From Hippasteria phrygiana (lineage: Eukaryota > Echinodermata > Asteroidea > Valvatida > Goniasteridae), in contig JAZGUH010000025.1 of the NCBI GenBank assembly GCA_037893225.1, positions 558,001 to 622,000 on the forward strand: DNA of 64,000 nt, read 5' to 3'. Below the pieces are notes generated by a model that was given only the letters and a program-made list of their open reading frames with translations, was not told the origin of the DNA and made no database searches. Both the position numbers and the translations under genes were made by a program. Every line of letters begins with the position of its first letter. Positions within the stretch are counted from its first letter, which is position 1. Shown one piece after another: positions 34,432 to 45,515 of the stretch.

Positions 34432-35680
34432 GTAAGACATTGTTACCATTTTGTTTTGGCAAGATGGACATCCAAACATCTGTCCTCTTGAAACTTATAA
34501 CATGTTCAACTTTCTGCAGAAACTTTAAAAAATTTGTAAGCAAATCATTTCTTCAAATCTTGCGTCGGTGCAATAGCCATGGATTACACTAAATTTATTT
34601 ATATGGATATTCTTGAATTTCTTTCAAATCCCATGAATAAGAATTAATTTTCTGAATTATTTTTGCCGAAACACATAAACACCACTTCCATGAATCGACC
34701 AGATCTCCCAGAATTTATGAATGGTTGGCACACCACGGGTATGCCTGCACAACAAAGCTATTTTGGCCAATCAAAACCAAGACTGGCGACACACGCACAA
34801 CTCCCCTTTGCCGACATTTTTTCCAGAAGACATTGTAGTTCCCATATGCACGTACATGTATACTAGTACAAACACGTGGGTACATCAAGATTGGGACTAT
34901 TAATGTTCTGAATCTAGGACTATACATGCATTGTCCTTTCTTGCAGTGTACATAGATAGTCGAGACAACTTTAACAAGTTGTTCCTAAAAATCAAGCAAA
35001 GCAAGGCGCCCCCTCCCCCAAAAAATAAATTAAAATAGAAAAATAAATGGTGGGGCAGTAAAATTAGGTTGGTGTGCGGCGAGATTAAAAGCTTGGCGGG
35101 GGAAAAAAATGAGGGGCGGGCTGCCCTTGCAAAAAAAACTTGTGGACAACACCATACGTATGAAACACCAAAGCCCGGCGTGGCTGGGTAAAGGCAGGTG
35201 ATTGGAATCAAAGGCTTTGTATGATGTTGAAATTGCAAAAATACACTGGGTCTGATTTTTAAAATCTTGGTTCCGTTTAAACATTACATCCTAGTTTATG
35301 ACTGTTCAATTATTTCATGACTGTAACCTTCATGAATTCTTACCAAGCTTCTCTAATTAATATGTTGCTTGTTTATGCCTATCAAATTTGGATAACAAAT
35401 TCTTAAAATGATGAGAAAAGCCAATACAAACAGTCAAAACTTTACAAATAGAAAATTGAATGTTTCCCTTTTTTGCATGTCATTTTTATGGATGTGATCA
35501 AAGATCAATGTATAAACTTTCATTTCGTACAACCATTACAATAATTTATATTGTTAGAGATACATATGGGCTTTTGAACACAGATGCACAGATTAGATTT
35601 TGTTCATCGCATAACAGCAGCATGCAAGGCTCATCCTTTATCAAGAAAAACAATCCTTGTGGATTGTTTGACGAATTGAA
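34432..35680. other. intron sequence, little recognised
   Basis: AT-rich. No exon, tRNA gene or transposon end was recognised. A C-rich/A-rich patch at 35005-35045 is low-complexity. Confidence 0.35.
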
Positions 35681-35935
35681 GTTAAAAAAGTCGTATCCTC
35701 ATTGAGTGATACCCACAATGTCGCTTCCCAGGTTGTATTGTAAAATTGGGTGTTATCCCTGGCTACACGGCATTCTAGGTTTATGACTTCTGACTAGCGC
35801 CCACTTGAACAAAGATACTGACAATTTGGGAGACTGCCAACATAGGGCAAGATAGCTCAGTTGGTAGAGCACCGGTACGGTATTCCGGAGGTCGCAGGTT
35901 CGAATCCTGCTCCTGCCAGTTTTCTTTGTTTTTCT
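35640..35935 (+). repeat. tRNA-derived SINE, best tRNA-like copy
   Basis: The tRNA-like body at 35846-35917 has acceptor arms GGCAAGA/TCCTGCC (one mismatch), a D-arm with A-box TAGCTCAGTTGG, and a perfect T-arm GCAGG-TTCGAAT-CCTGC. The anticodon arm is imperfect (CCGGT/TCCGG, C instead of T at position 33, anticodon position GGT), so a working tRNA is unlikely. Upstream is the family module from GTTTGACGAATT through TCATTGAGTGATACCC to GACTTCTGACTAGCG, here in the same orientation as the tRNA part. Confidence 0.8.
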
Positions 35936-36500
35936 TAAATACATTTTCAAAGTGAACAATGTTACATTTTTGTAAAAAAGATAAAAAGTCCGCTAAAATA
36001 CGGTAAGTCAACCGACGTACCATAATATATATTCTTCTTGGCTTTCTTGGGTGGGGTTAAACCAACATGCTGGAGTATGTCAAAATTCAAAGAAATGTTG
36101 GGGTTTTTTTACCTTTCTTTAGACATTACAGGTTTGTGCTCTAAAAAAACTGCTCTTGTTTTCTTAATGCAAATACCACACTCTGTGCCATCTTCATTCA
36201 TCTGACACATGCAAAACCAGCAAAGAGATAATTTTGCAGATCCCAAAAGCTAGTTGTAGGGTCTGCCTTTCTGCTTGGATGTGTCCCACAAGGAAAAGTC
36301 CTACATGTACCTATCACAATTTTGTATTGTCAATTCCCACAATTAATTAGTCACTTTAATCAGTGATGATTCTGTGGACAAAATCCCTATAATATTACCT
36401 ACATGTATGTTGCTGGAATGTTAAACATTCCTGCAACACACATGTAGGTAATTAGATTTGTTTCCTACTAAAGGAAAGCTTATCACACATACTTGAAACA

Positions 36501-36566
36501 TTAACCCTAACATTCACAAATCCTCCAATTTTAATATGATTTTTGGCCCTAGGGGGTTAGGGTTAA
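36501..36566. mobile_element. short TTAACCCTAAC MITE
   Basis: TTAA, CCCTAACATTC on the left and GGGGGTTAGGGTTAA on the right, 66 bp in total. The ends match those of the 27637 and 37615 elements; the interior is too short to compare. Confidence 0.5.
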
Positions 36567-36942
36567 ATATAAAAAAAAATTGGGGGGGATGCAGTTTTTT
36601 TGGGGGGATGCAGTTTTTTTGGGGGTCACCAATAAATCACGATGAGCTTTGAAAAGAGGTGAATGGAATATTCCCGTTTTTCATGGCTACATTCATGGCT
36701 CACATTCATCATTCGTATATATCCGAGAGATTTTGTGTCAAATGATATCGTGTCTGATACAACCCTATATCTTTTACATGCAGACTGTAGTGCACACTTT
36801 GCAATGTTCAAATTGAACCAAAAAGTTGGATGGCAAAGGCTTGTATTTATCCATTAAGATTTTTTTTTTTAAGTTTGTTTTATGTAAGAGGTGTATATAA
36901 ATGGAGAGCTGACCTTTGGGTTGGTCCATTAAAAGCAGCCAC

Positions 36943-36961
36943 CCCCCCCCCCCCCCCCCCC
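36943..36961. repeat. poly-C tract
   Basis: About 19 C in a row within intron sequence of the kleisin gene. Confidence 0.9.
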
Positions 36962-37148
36962 TCCCGACCATTATAGTAAAGAAATTGTATCCCCTTCGTG
37001 TAAATGGTCATCTACAAATGACAAATGAATTCTTCTGGACTCGCAGGTTGTCTTGGAATTTAAAACTGCTCCCATAACAGAAGTTAGTAGAGAAGGGTAC
37101 TTGTGGTAGTCAGTTAACACACCCTTTTTCTTCTTGCGTTGATTACAG

Positions 37149-37231
37149 AGTATGCAGCCTTAAAGTTGATCATGGTTTGGCAAACATTTGCGTATGGAGA
37201 AATCTTCATCAAACGAGGAGAACTGTTTTAA
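37149..37231 (+). CDS. kleisin-like gene, terminal exon with stop
   Basis: An 83-base final exon after the acceptor GTTGATTACAG. The first two bases complete the Glu codon begun in the exon at 34325. It reads EYAALKLIMVWQTFAYGEIF, then IKRGELF and TAA. The pattern of a hydrophobic helix followed by (Q/E)-x-x-x-YG-(D/E)-I and a short tail is the end of kleisin winged-helix domains (compare the L-x-Q-E-E-P-Y-x-D-I ending of RAD21). REC8, RAD21 or a lineage-specific paralogue cannot be separated without alignment. No AATAAA was seen in the next 300 bases. The gene ends 7.7 kb from the stop codon of the converging CIAO1 gene. Confidence 0.7.
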
Positions 37232-37614
37232 TTCATGAATTTACAGTGCTATGTGTTGTACAAGTCTCACTTTCCTTGTTCCTCTTGTTCTTGTTACAGA
37301 ATAACTGTTTAAAACTTCTTCTGAAATGTTGTGTATAAAATGCATGTCTTACAATAACTGAATGTGTTGAGCACATTGAATTGTATTTTGGCTGAAGTAT
37401 GGTTGATTTCATGAGCCATTTTCATTTTTAATGAAAGTTATAATTATGCAAAATTCCTTTTTTACTTTTTAAGCAGCTAAGATTGTGTCACACCCAGGGT
37501 TTTAATGGGAAATGTTCATTTTTCAGAAAAATGTTGCATTGAAATTGTTGGCCTATAAAATAATTTAAGGGGGGGGGGGGGGGGGGGGGGGTTCTAGGTT
37601 TCTTTTAACCCTAA

Positions 37615-37838
37615 CTACCCCAAGCATTACAAACTCCAACAGCGGGTTTTGTTGAATTTGGATGGGTTAAGGACTGCAGCACCTTGGCACCATTACTTTA
37701 CATGGAGCTAAGATGACCTACATGTATATATACAATTTGTCCGATTCCAAAGAATGTGCCATATGTATACTGCAGAGTGTTGGATTTTGACAGGTTGAGG
37801 ACACTTCCTAGTAAAAATGCCTAAGGGGTTAGGGTTAA
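37615..37838. mobile_element. piggyBac-like MITE with CCCTAAC ends
   Basis: TTAA at both ends, left CCCTAACTACCCC and right AAGGGGTTAGGG. The interior contains a second near-palindromic part. It ends only 12 bp before the next MITE. Confidence 0.6.
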
Positions 37839-37849
37839 TGTTACATGTA

Positions 37850-38014
37850 CACTGCCAAAAATGGTTTTCTTAAAATGAGAAATTATCTTATTTCAAGACA
37901 ACTTTTCTTGTCTCACTCCCTAGAAAAGTTTTCTAGGGAGTGAGACGAACATTTTTCTTGAAATAAGAAATATTTTTATATATTCAGAAATTAAGAAAAT
38001 CATTTTTGGCAGTG
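37850..38014. mobile_element. mariner-type MITE, CACTGCC family, intact
   Basis: 165 bp. Ends CACTGCCAAAAATGGTTTTC and TTTTTGGCAGTG, flanked by TA on both sides (37848-37849, 38015-38016). The centre TCTCACTCCCTAGAAAAG is itself palindromic, so the whole element folds back. TA duplication points to Tc1/mariner mobilisation. Confidence 0.75.
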
Positions 38015-38180
38015 TAGTTGCGCCATTACGACATGTATTTTACTAGTCGGATTTATTACCACAAATGTGTTGCCGCCACCAATTCATATAAACCAAAAAA
38101 AAATGAATTCAGTATTTTAAAAGATGTTCTGTTAAACATCAACATTGAAGTAAAAACTTGAAAAGGTAACAGTGGTGCAC

Positions 38181-38388
38181 TTAACCCCTTGCCACCGGGT
38201 GGCGCCGGGGCACCAGGTCGGGTTATGCAGCCAAGCGAAATGGAAACAAGAGGCTTGTGCAGCCAAGCATAATGTACACAATACCCCAATAATGGATTGA
38301 AAAAGCAAAAATTGGCCTCTATTTGTGTCAACCGGCCAGGTGGCAATTTCAATCTGCACGTATGTGTCAACCAGTGGCAAGGGGTTTA
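38181..38388. mobile_element. piggyBac-like MITE, CCCCTTGC family
   Basis: Left TTAACCCCTTGCCACCGG and right CAGTGGCAAGGGGTTTA. The interior words CAATAATGGATTGAAAAAGC and CAGCCAAGC match the 7370 and 13767 copies. Confidence 0.65.
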
Positions 38389-39235
38389 TAATGGCGTATA
38401 TATGTGTGTGGGAGGGGACCCTTCAATTTCCAGAAAACTAAATAAAAATATAATCACTAAATGTGTGCATGTGTATATCTGCTATGTGGTGAATGTATAC
38501 ATTAAGTCAAATACCATGAATCTTTTTATTGAAAATAATGAGGAAATTAATTAACGGCCAGTAAGACTTGGCTTTTGCAATTTACCAATACATGAGATGA
38601 ATAGGTTTGAACAGCTCTTTGTGACATTCCTTCTTTAAGAACAGTATTCTGTACAAAGTGATTTTTTGTAGGAGAATCCGGTAGGAGTAAAACAAGCTAT
38701 TCAAGAAAGCACAGCCGCTCTGGGTATTGTGTTGAAAGCAAAGGTAGACTTGTTGAAGGTGTTACAAAATATAATGATACATCAATATGTTGCTTTGCCA
38801 GATGAGCCATTTTTGTTGCATTCAAAGTGATTAAATGTGATTTATTCATTCACGAAGCAACATTATGATGTATTTTTATGTTGTAACCCCTTTAACATAT
38901 CTACTTGTCTTGAATAGCTTGTCTCACCACTGCTGGATGGAATGTTGTCAGTGAACGTTAGGCCAGATGCCTAGTGTGAACTAATAAAATGTGCATGAAA
39001 TAACTCCATGTTATCATCTAATTGTTTTAAGAATGAAACAAATCTTAATTGGTGTCATTTAAAGTTTTGCAAGAAATAAAATTTCATGTTTGAAGCATTG
39101 CCAAATAAGTTCTTAGTTGCATTCATTCATTTTCTTTGTTTACAACATATTCTATGACTTGACCAATTGTTTGTTGCAAGCCCAAATTATACATTTTCCA
39201 ACACGAAAATCATGTCATCACAATTCAAATACAGG
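38389..39235. other. intergenic sequence
   Basis: No mobile element or gene recognised. An acceptor-like TTTTTGTAG with an open piece follows at 38673, but its phase and content do not extend the kleisin gene. Confidence 0.35.
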
Positions 39236-40140
39236 GTATCAAAAAGAAGTATATACACTCGGAAAAAATCTTTAAAATGAACATTTCAATATTTTTGGAA
39301 TAGGGCACCATACATATGGGTAGAAAACCTTTCAGGCTTTAAAATGACACCATGATCATTTGGCATATTTCATGCACGACTGACTGATCAGGGGCTTCAT
39401 TTGCAAACCTTGTCAAAAACGGCTTGCGCACACAAATGCGGGGTTTTTAACTGGATCAAAGGCAATAAGAGACAAATCCAACATGTGCCTCTTTTAATCA
39501 CCATTTTCTGTGGACATTTAATTACAGGTTGATCTTCAACATGACCACCATTCCATTGGATACAGACTTCCGCCCTCCTCAACGTGTCATTTACGGCATG
39601 CCTTACACCAATGGATTTTTTCTTTTGGGGCCATCTCAAATCCAAGGTTTTCACAACTCCACCAGTGGAACTTGATGACCTCCAGAGGCACATAACTGCT
39701 GAGATTGCAATCATCACACAGTGACAGGACAGAGGAATGGTCAGGCGTGCCGTAAATGACATGTTGAGGAGGGCGGAAGTCTGTATCCAATGGAATGGTG
39801 GTCATGTTGAAGATTAACCTGTAATTAAATGTCCACAGAAAATGGTGATTAAAAGAGGCACATGTTGGATTTGTCTCCTATTGCCTTTGATCCAGTTAAA
39901 AACCCCGCTGTCTGTATCCAATGGTATGGTGGTCATGTTGAAGATTAACCTGTAATTAAATGTCCACAAGCCGTTTTTGACAAGGTTTGCAAATGAAGCC
40001 CCCCTGATCACATCAGTCATGCATGAAATACACCAAATGATCATGGTGTCATTTTAAAGCCTGAAAGGTTTTCTAACCATACATGTATGTATATGGTGCC
40101 ATATTCCAAAAATATTGAAATGATCATGGTGTCATTTTAA
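39236..40140 (+). mobile_element. mariner/IS630-type remnant, inverted duplication
   Basis: The centre (about 39605-39720) reads FFLWGHLKSKVFTTPPVELD on the + strand, then DDLQRHITAEIA, the C-terminal part of Tc1/mariner-superfamily transposases. On the right, RRAEVCIQWNGGHVED closes the protein. The mirror image of that closing segment and its 3' flank also stands on the left (39280-39597), so both arms of several hundred bp carry the same transposase end facing outwards. The right arm has an extra internal duplication near 39907-39972. Start and catalytic region are missing. Confidence 0.65.
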
Positions 40141-40450
40141 AGCAATCAAACTTGGGTCATAGGTGCATTATGTTTACCATCATATGATGGTGATGTGCAA
40201 AGTCACTTACTGAGGTCAAAGGTCATTTGAGGTCAAGTTATAAAATAGGCTTAAAATGTAAAATTAGTCTCAATTGAAAAGTTGAAGTCTTAATTGCAAT
40301 CAAACTTGAGCCAAAGGTGCAACACGCAAACATTTATGTCATGTTGATGTTAAAGGTCGCATGTCATTGTCAAAGGTCATTTCGGGTCAACTGGTAAAAA
40401 AGGCTGAAAATGTAAAATTGCTCTCATTTCAAAAGTTGAAACTTAGATGC
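40141..40450. repeat. AGGTCA-rich tandem repeat, locus 1
   Basis: Two or more diverged units containing AGGTCAAAGGTCATTTGAGG, AGTTGAAGT and TGCAATCAAACTTG. It is the reverse orientation of the repeat at 59860-60140. Confidence 0.65.
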
Positions 40451-40574
40451 AGAGACCAAACAAAGGTGACACGTGTGATCCACGGATTACCTTGTCTTTG
40501 TTCACTTTGAACATTTATTCAAATTTAAGTAGTCAGTTTCCCTTGTGGTTGGTTTGACAAATTATTCTAATATA

Positions 40575-41140
40575 CAGGGTGTCCCAAAAAAATGTCCAGG
40601 CCAAACCAGGCAACCTCAGAATCTAGATTGACAGATCCTGATGCAGGAACTTCTTACATGAAAAATAGTCTTTATTTCATCAAAATCAGTCAAGCAAATC
40701 AGAAGTTATGTCATTTTTTGGGCAGCAAGGTCAGCCCCCAACTTGGAGTGACTGACTGACTTTTTTTTACATTTTTCATTCCAAGAAGCTGTCCGTCTGT
40801 GGTTATAGCAGCCTAGTCATGAAGGGAATCTCTCTTATCGTTTCTTGAGTCTGAAGTAAACTCCCTGGGTGGATGGTCTTTTGCTGCATAGGCTCTAGTG
40901 TTGTGTTTGTTGATGCACCCGTTCAGAGGAAACTTTGCCTCATCACCACAGATAAATTGTTGTCGCACAGCAGTGAACCATCTTGAATACCGCATCCTCC
41001 GCTCTGGATCACCATGACAAACTTTTAATAATCTTTACCTTACTAGTGGCATATGGTCTGGTTCATTTACCTCCCACAAGCTTACTCACCCTTGTGCCTC
41101 GAGTGATGATGGTATACCCAGCACGATATGGGGCAGAGGG
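40575..41140 (-). mobile_element. mariner-like element fragment 2
   Basis: Starts with ACAGGGTGTCCCAAAAAAAT, a classic mariner-type terminal repeat. On the minus strand, about 40815-40960 reads FICGDEAKFPLNGCINKHNT then RAYAAKDHP. This resembles the region around the second catalytic Asp (xDE-x-x-F-x-L-N-G) of such transposases. No opposite end was found. Confidence 0.55.
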
Positions 41141-41169
41141 GTACCCCCCTTTTGTCCCTATACACTGTC

Positions 41170-41195
41170 CAGACTATATATATATATATATATAT
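41170..41195. repeat. TA microsatellite
   Basis: About ten TA dinucleotides in a row. Confidence 0.85.
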
Positions 41196-42120
41196 AAGCT
41201 CCATAATAAAAGTTTATCTATCAAGTGCCTAGAAACCCTTAATGTACAGTGTTGTTAAAAAAATCCTGCACACTTTTTAGAGGAAAATTTCTCGGAATTG
41301 GGGAAATATGGCCAAATTGTTTTAACTTATTTATTAACTACACCATCTTAGTGGTATATGGTGAAAATTGCATTAAAAAGAAAACTCAAATATAAAAAAT
41401 GGCATTGGTATACAGAAAAATGGCAAAAAGACACATTATCCACATGAAAGTCTCTAGGAGTCATGCATGCTACAAAGATCGATACTCATAGGTCCCACCC
41501 AGGACGGAAGTAATGAGTATTCACTAACCCGGAAAGAAACAAAAGCACAACATAAACACTTCAACTATTCTATTTACTTAAACACTTATTTTTCATTGAC
41601 AGAGGGGGGATGACTGATCAACGTACATGTAGGCCTAATTACATTTATTAGAGTTTGAGTTTGTGCACATGGTGCTAACATTGATTTTGTTTACCAAATT
41701 CCATTGACCTGCGTGTGGACAAACTGGTTTTTGAACATTTTTTAAAATATCGACATTTCTTTATTAATTTTGAGCTTTATTTTTAACAAAATTTGCATCA
41801 TATACAACAACGACGTTGTCGTTGGCGAATATGTTAAAACAATTTGACCATGTTTCTCCAATTCTGAGATGCATGTAGTTTCCATTAAAAAGTGTGTATG
41901 TTTTTTTTAACCACACTGGACAGATATACCATACCCTGTGGAGATATGAACACAATAGGAACAAAGGGACTGAATAGGTCTCCACAAGGAATTTTGTGTA
42001 CAAAGTCTATGGGGGTTTGCTTAAGTACAGGGACAAGGGGGAGAACAATACCATGTCACCACAAAAATCAGAATGTGTACTAGCATGGAGACTGGACAGG
42101 GAAGGTTTACAGAGTTGGTT
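41196..42120. other. intergenic sequence
   Basis: AT-rich, nothing recognised except a few ACATGTA words and a phrase ACAAAGTCTATGGG at about 42000, which recurs at 47969 beside another repeat. Confidence 0.35.
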
Positions 42121-42124
42121 AAAG

Positions 42125-42190
42125 TCATGAAAGTCCAAATATAAGACCAACACTAGTGTACATGTAGGTCTTATATTTGGACTTTCATGA
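42125..42190. repeat. perfect 24-bp hairpin
   Basis: Arms 42125-42148 (TCATGAAAGTCCAAATATAA..) and 42167-42190 are exactly complementary, with an 18-base loop containing ACTAGTGTACATG. No other feature overlaps it. Confidence 0.9.
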
Positions 42191-42289
42191 CCTCAGGTGG
42201 TCTCCACTACCAATAAATTACAATGATATTGTACTGTTTAAAATAACGTTTTATTGACAATGGAAGAAACTGTGGCAAAATACTGCAGT

Positions 42290-42750
42290 TCAAGCCTTTT
42301 AGTGCCAGGAGCCATTTGCCTCAAAGTTTCACCATGGAGGAAGCCTCCATGGTTTCACAGCCTTGCATTTCTCTTTCCTGTCAATGCATGTGTTTTGCAT
42401 CCCATGGGTGTCACCAGTGGCCAGTTTCTCTTTCACAGCATTGACTTTATAGCTCTTATCTCTATTAGTGATTGGCTTATTAACTGGTGGTTATGATGTA
42501 ACTTGCAGTCACCAGTCACCAGATTTAAATATGTCATGGTTTCTAGTTAAGTCACAGCTGCAAGGTAAATATACACTGATAAGCTGAGGCTGTGAGTAAA
42601 TGATACAATAAGAAATAGGTTTAAAGAAAAATGCAATGCTGCAAAGACAAACTGGCTACATTGGTGGCACCAATTAATGAGGTATGAAAGATAGAGCATG
42701 CCCCACCATGAAAGAGAAATGCAAGGCTGTGAACTGGGTACCTGGTACTA
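42290..42750. repeat. inverted pair of a 130-150-bp repeat
   Basis: The words CACAGCCTTGCATTTCTCTT and CCAGTTT.TCTTT..AGCAT near 42355-42440 recur in reverse orientation at about 42630-42740. The left copy also contains the palindrome ACCATGGAGGAAGCCTCCAT at 42331. Confidence 0.6.
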
Positions 42751-42759
42751 ATGAGCTTG

Positions 42760-43780
42760 CATAAAATACACACTGTACAATGCTTCTTGTTGCCTGATTT
42801 TGAGTTAGTATTACACTTTGTGGTCTTTGAAACCAAATTCTTAGAATTACTAGACATCTCAAATTATTCATCCGAGCTGCACAACATATGTACCGAATTT
42901 CTGTGTATTGCACTCATGAACACATTCTTGCATGTTAGTTCAGAGCAATTATCCATCCATGGTAAGTAGTACAGGAGTTACATGTACAGTTTCTTTTACT
43001 TTTTGTCATTCCACATTGCATTAAACAATGAATCTAAGTTTTTTACAATGCAATGGGGCTCATAAGTGCATGCACAACATCACCAGACAAAATAAGGTGG
43101 TCTACATGTACTGCAAGTTTTTATACCAAATTAACACACAAATGATCCCAACAAACAATCCCAACAAATGATCCCAAAATTAACATTATACACTGGTAAC
43201 TTTAACAAGCAGACCTTAATGTGTGCACATCATACCAGTGTATATATACCAGTATATAACAGGCTTCGCCTTACATGTATGAACTAGTTTGTCAACCGAG
43301 GGGAGCTAATATTGACTATCCATCCGAAATATACCATGTTATATTTGTTTTACTATACCTCATACATATTCAGTTTCATTACAATTTCAGGAGCCATCCG
43401 CCATCTTTCATGTGTATGTACATGTAGCTAGGGCGATGTTCGTGTGTGCGTACTTTAGTAAAGGGCATATGCGTAGTAGACTGTGCGTGAATACTCGTGT
43501 GCGCGCTTGGTAAACAGCAAAAATACCAGCTGGCATGTGATGGTGAATGGACCAGTGAGAATTCGGCTCTCAATCATGAATATGTATAATAGAGCCTTTT
43601 TTCACACAAGCAGAAAATATGCTACCGGGGTACACCAGCAAAATACGTCCATACACGTACATGTTATGAAAAAAGGCAATGCCGGTATGCTTAGAATACA
43701 TGCACATTTACACCTTACACATGTATTTCTGGTGTTTGAAAGTTTGATCCCAGCAGAATTCTTTTCACATGCCCAAAAAA
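42760..43780. other. intergenic sequence
   Basis: No coding or mobile element recognised. Scattered ACATGTA words. Confidence 0.35.
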
Positions 43781-43789
43781 ATGAATTAT

Positions 43790-44400
43790 ACATAAACACA
43801 GACAATTTGGTAGACCACCAACATAGTTCAAGTTGGCAGAGTGCTGGTTTGGCGTGAATTTCAGTCACTATGAAATATGGGCTCATTGGTAGTAATGCAC
43901 ATGCCTAAATCAAGATTATTAGGGGAGTGGCTGGTCACATGAGAGGGTTTAACCAATAATAGGAAAAAGGAGTCTGATTTTCAAAGGAGTCTGATTTTCA
44001 TATGACACTTGTATGTTATTCTGGAGGTCGCAGGTTCAAATCCCGCTCCTGCCAGTTTTCCTTGTTCACGTTAAAAAAGTTGTATACTCATTGAGTGATA
44101 CCCACAATGTCGCTTCCCCGGTGGTTGTAAAATTGGGTGTGATCCCTGGCTATACGGCGCCCCCCGTACAAAGACACTAAAACAAAATTTGGGAGACTGC
44201 CAACATATGGGAAGAGCGCCGGTCATGTGGTCTGTATAATTATACATATAAAGAACAAGGGAAACTGACCAGGTAAATTGAAACTAGAAAACTAGTAACA
44301 AAGAAAACTGGCAGGAGCAGGATTTGAACCTGTGACCTTCGGAATACCGTACTGGTGCTCAACCAACTGAGCTATCTTGCCCTATGTTGCCAGTCTCCCA
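43790..44400. repeat. cluster of tRNA-derived SINE pieces
   Basis: Three pieces of the same SINE. At 43800-43858 is a degraded tRNA-like head. At 44010-44058 is a + strand T-arm/B-box (GGTCGCAGGTTCAAATCCCG) followed by the module TCATTGAGTGATACCCACAA. At 44310-44381 is a minus-strand tRNA-like body with A-box and B-box. The last two face each other, giving a head-to-head composite. Confidence 0.7.
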
Positions 44401-44930
44401 AATTGTGTTTGTTTGATGCATGCTTTATGGTAGCACTATCTGGCTTTGTTGTAAAAATACACTGTGAATCAAGAACAAGACATGCAAAGATTACACCAAA
44501 ATGCCAATTGTTGTATTATATTAATTTAAGTTTTACATGCAAGGTGGCAATATTGGCAGAACAATCCGAGGTGGCAACAAAAATTAGGGAGGCGGGTTGC
44601 CTCACATTTGAATGGGCACGGGAACCCTGCCCACAACCAAGCACTCATGGTACATTAGAGCAAGGATCTGTATGTCTATTGTACATAGACACTTAGTACT
44701 CTCTATTACCTTACACTACATTGTATGTTTACCTACTGATTTAGAAAATATTAATTTTACTATTAATTTTTCAGTTCAACGTCACGCCTGAAATATTGAT
44801 GGGAGTAATTATGGGTACATGTACATGTACTTTGCAATGTGTACGTGGTTAGTAAGATGGTTAAGACTCTTGATTAAAATGGTTAACAAAGCTGGTTTTT
44901 TTACTCTGGAACGGTTGCAGTAAGGTTACT

Positions 44931-45165
44931 TTAGCACTGGGTGTATTTCCAAATCTTGACTAATCCATCATCTCCACAAGATGCCAAAACACCGTTTCCA
45001 TTAGGGTTCCACCTGACTGAGTTAATGTCCTCGCTGTGAGCACACTTCATGCATGCTGTCAAATGAAAGCTTGGCTTGTTACTGGAATCCACACTCGTAT
45101 CTTCTTGAAATATGTGAATAGTGTCATCAGCAGAACATGTAGCCAGAAGTCCACTTCGCTTGCAC
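44931..45165 (-). CDS. CIAO1: CIAO1, last exon
   Basis: 235 bases on the minus strand from the acceptor CTGACCCAG (just above 45165) to a TAA at 44931-44933. The first base completes the Trp codon left open by the exon at 49791. It carries the last WD40 blades: SGLLATCSADDTIHIFQ, then HLTACMKCAHSEDINSVRW and GVLASCGDDGLVKIWKY. The D-DG-x-(V)-x-I/F-W ends and HSxDIN match the C-terminus of animal CIAO1. The protein ends with a short KYTQC tail, close to the human length. CIAO1 is the beta-propeller subunit of the cytosolic iron-sulfur targeting complex with CIAO2B and MMS19. Confidence 0.92.
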
Positions 45166-45369
45166 CTGGGTCAGCAGGGAATGTACAAATAGACAAATAT
45201 CAAAGTTATTTGCTTTCAGTGGTTACATACATTTGTATATCTAGTGACTTTCAAGTCACAATAATATCTGACCTTTAATTCATTTGAACATGTATGAGTA
45301 CATGTAATTGTTGGAAACCACACAATCTTTGTGTGAAGGTACATGTACATGTACATGTATGTGTGATGG

Positions 45370-45515
45370 TACAGGTTCTGTATATATCTCCGAGAACAAG
45401 AGGAGAAAGGAAATACAAAGCAACCTTTCAGTGCTTAGTCTATGGGGCTGGGTTATATTAAAGGAACAATAGGAAACACAAAGCATTGTCCTCGCACGTA
45501 TTGGGAAAGTATGAC
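45370..45515. repeat. dispersed repeat, copy 2 of 3
   Basis: Same order of words as 7615-7815 (GGTTCTGTATATATCTCCGA to AATAGGAAACACAAAGCATT), with an internal deletion. Confidence 0.6.

Noticed and set aside
35846..35917. A functional tRNA-Thr gene.
   Set aside because: The anticodon arm is defective and the same unit recurs with SINE modules at four other places.
37041..37100. Alternative last kleisin exon after ACTCGCAG.
   Set aside because: In the required phase it meets a stop after four codons and shows no winged-helix pattern.
38673..38760. An additional kleisin exon after TTTTTGTAG.
   Set aside because: The terminal exon with a stop already lies at 37149-37231, and the peptide here does not resemble the domain.
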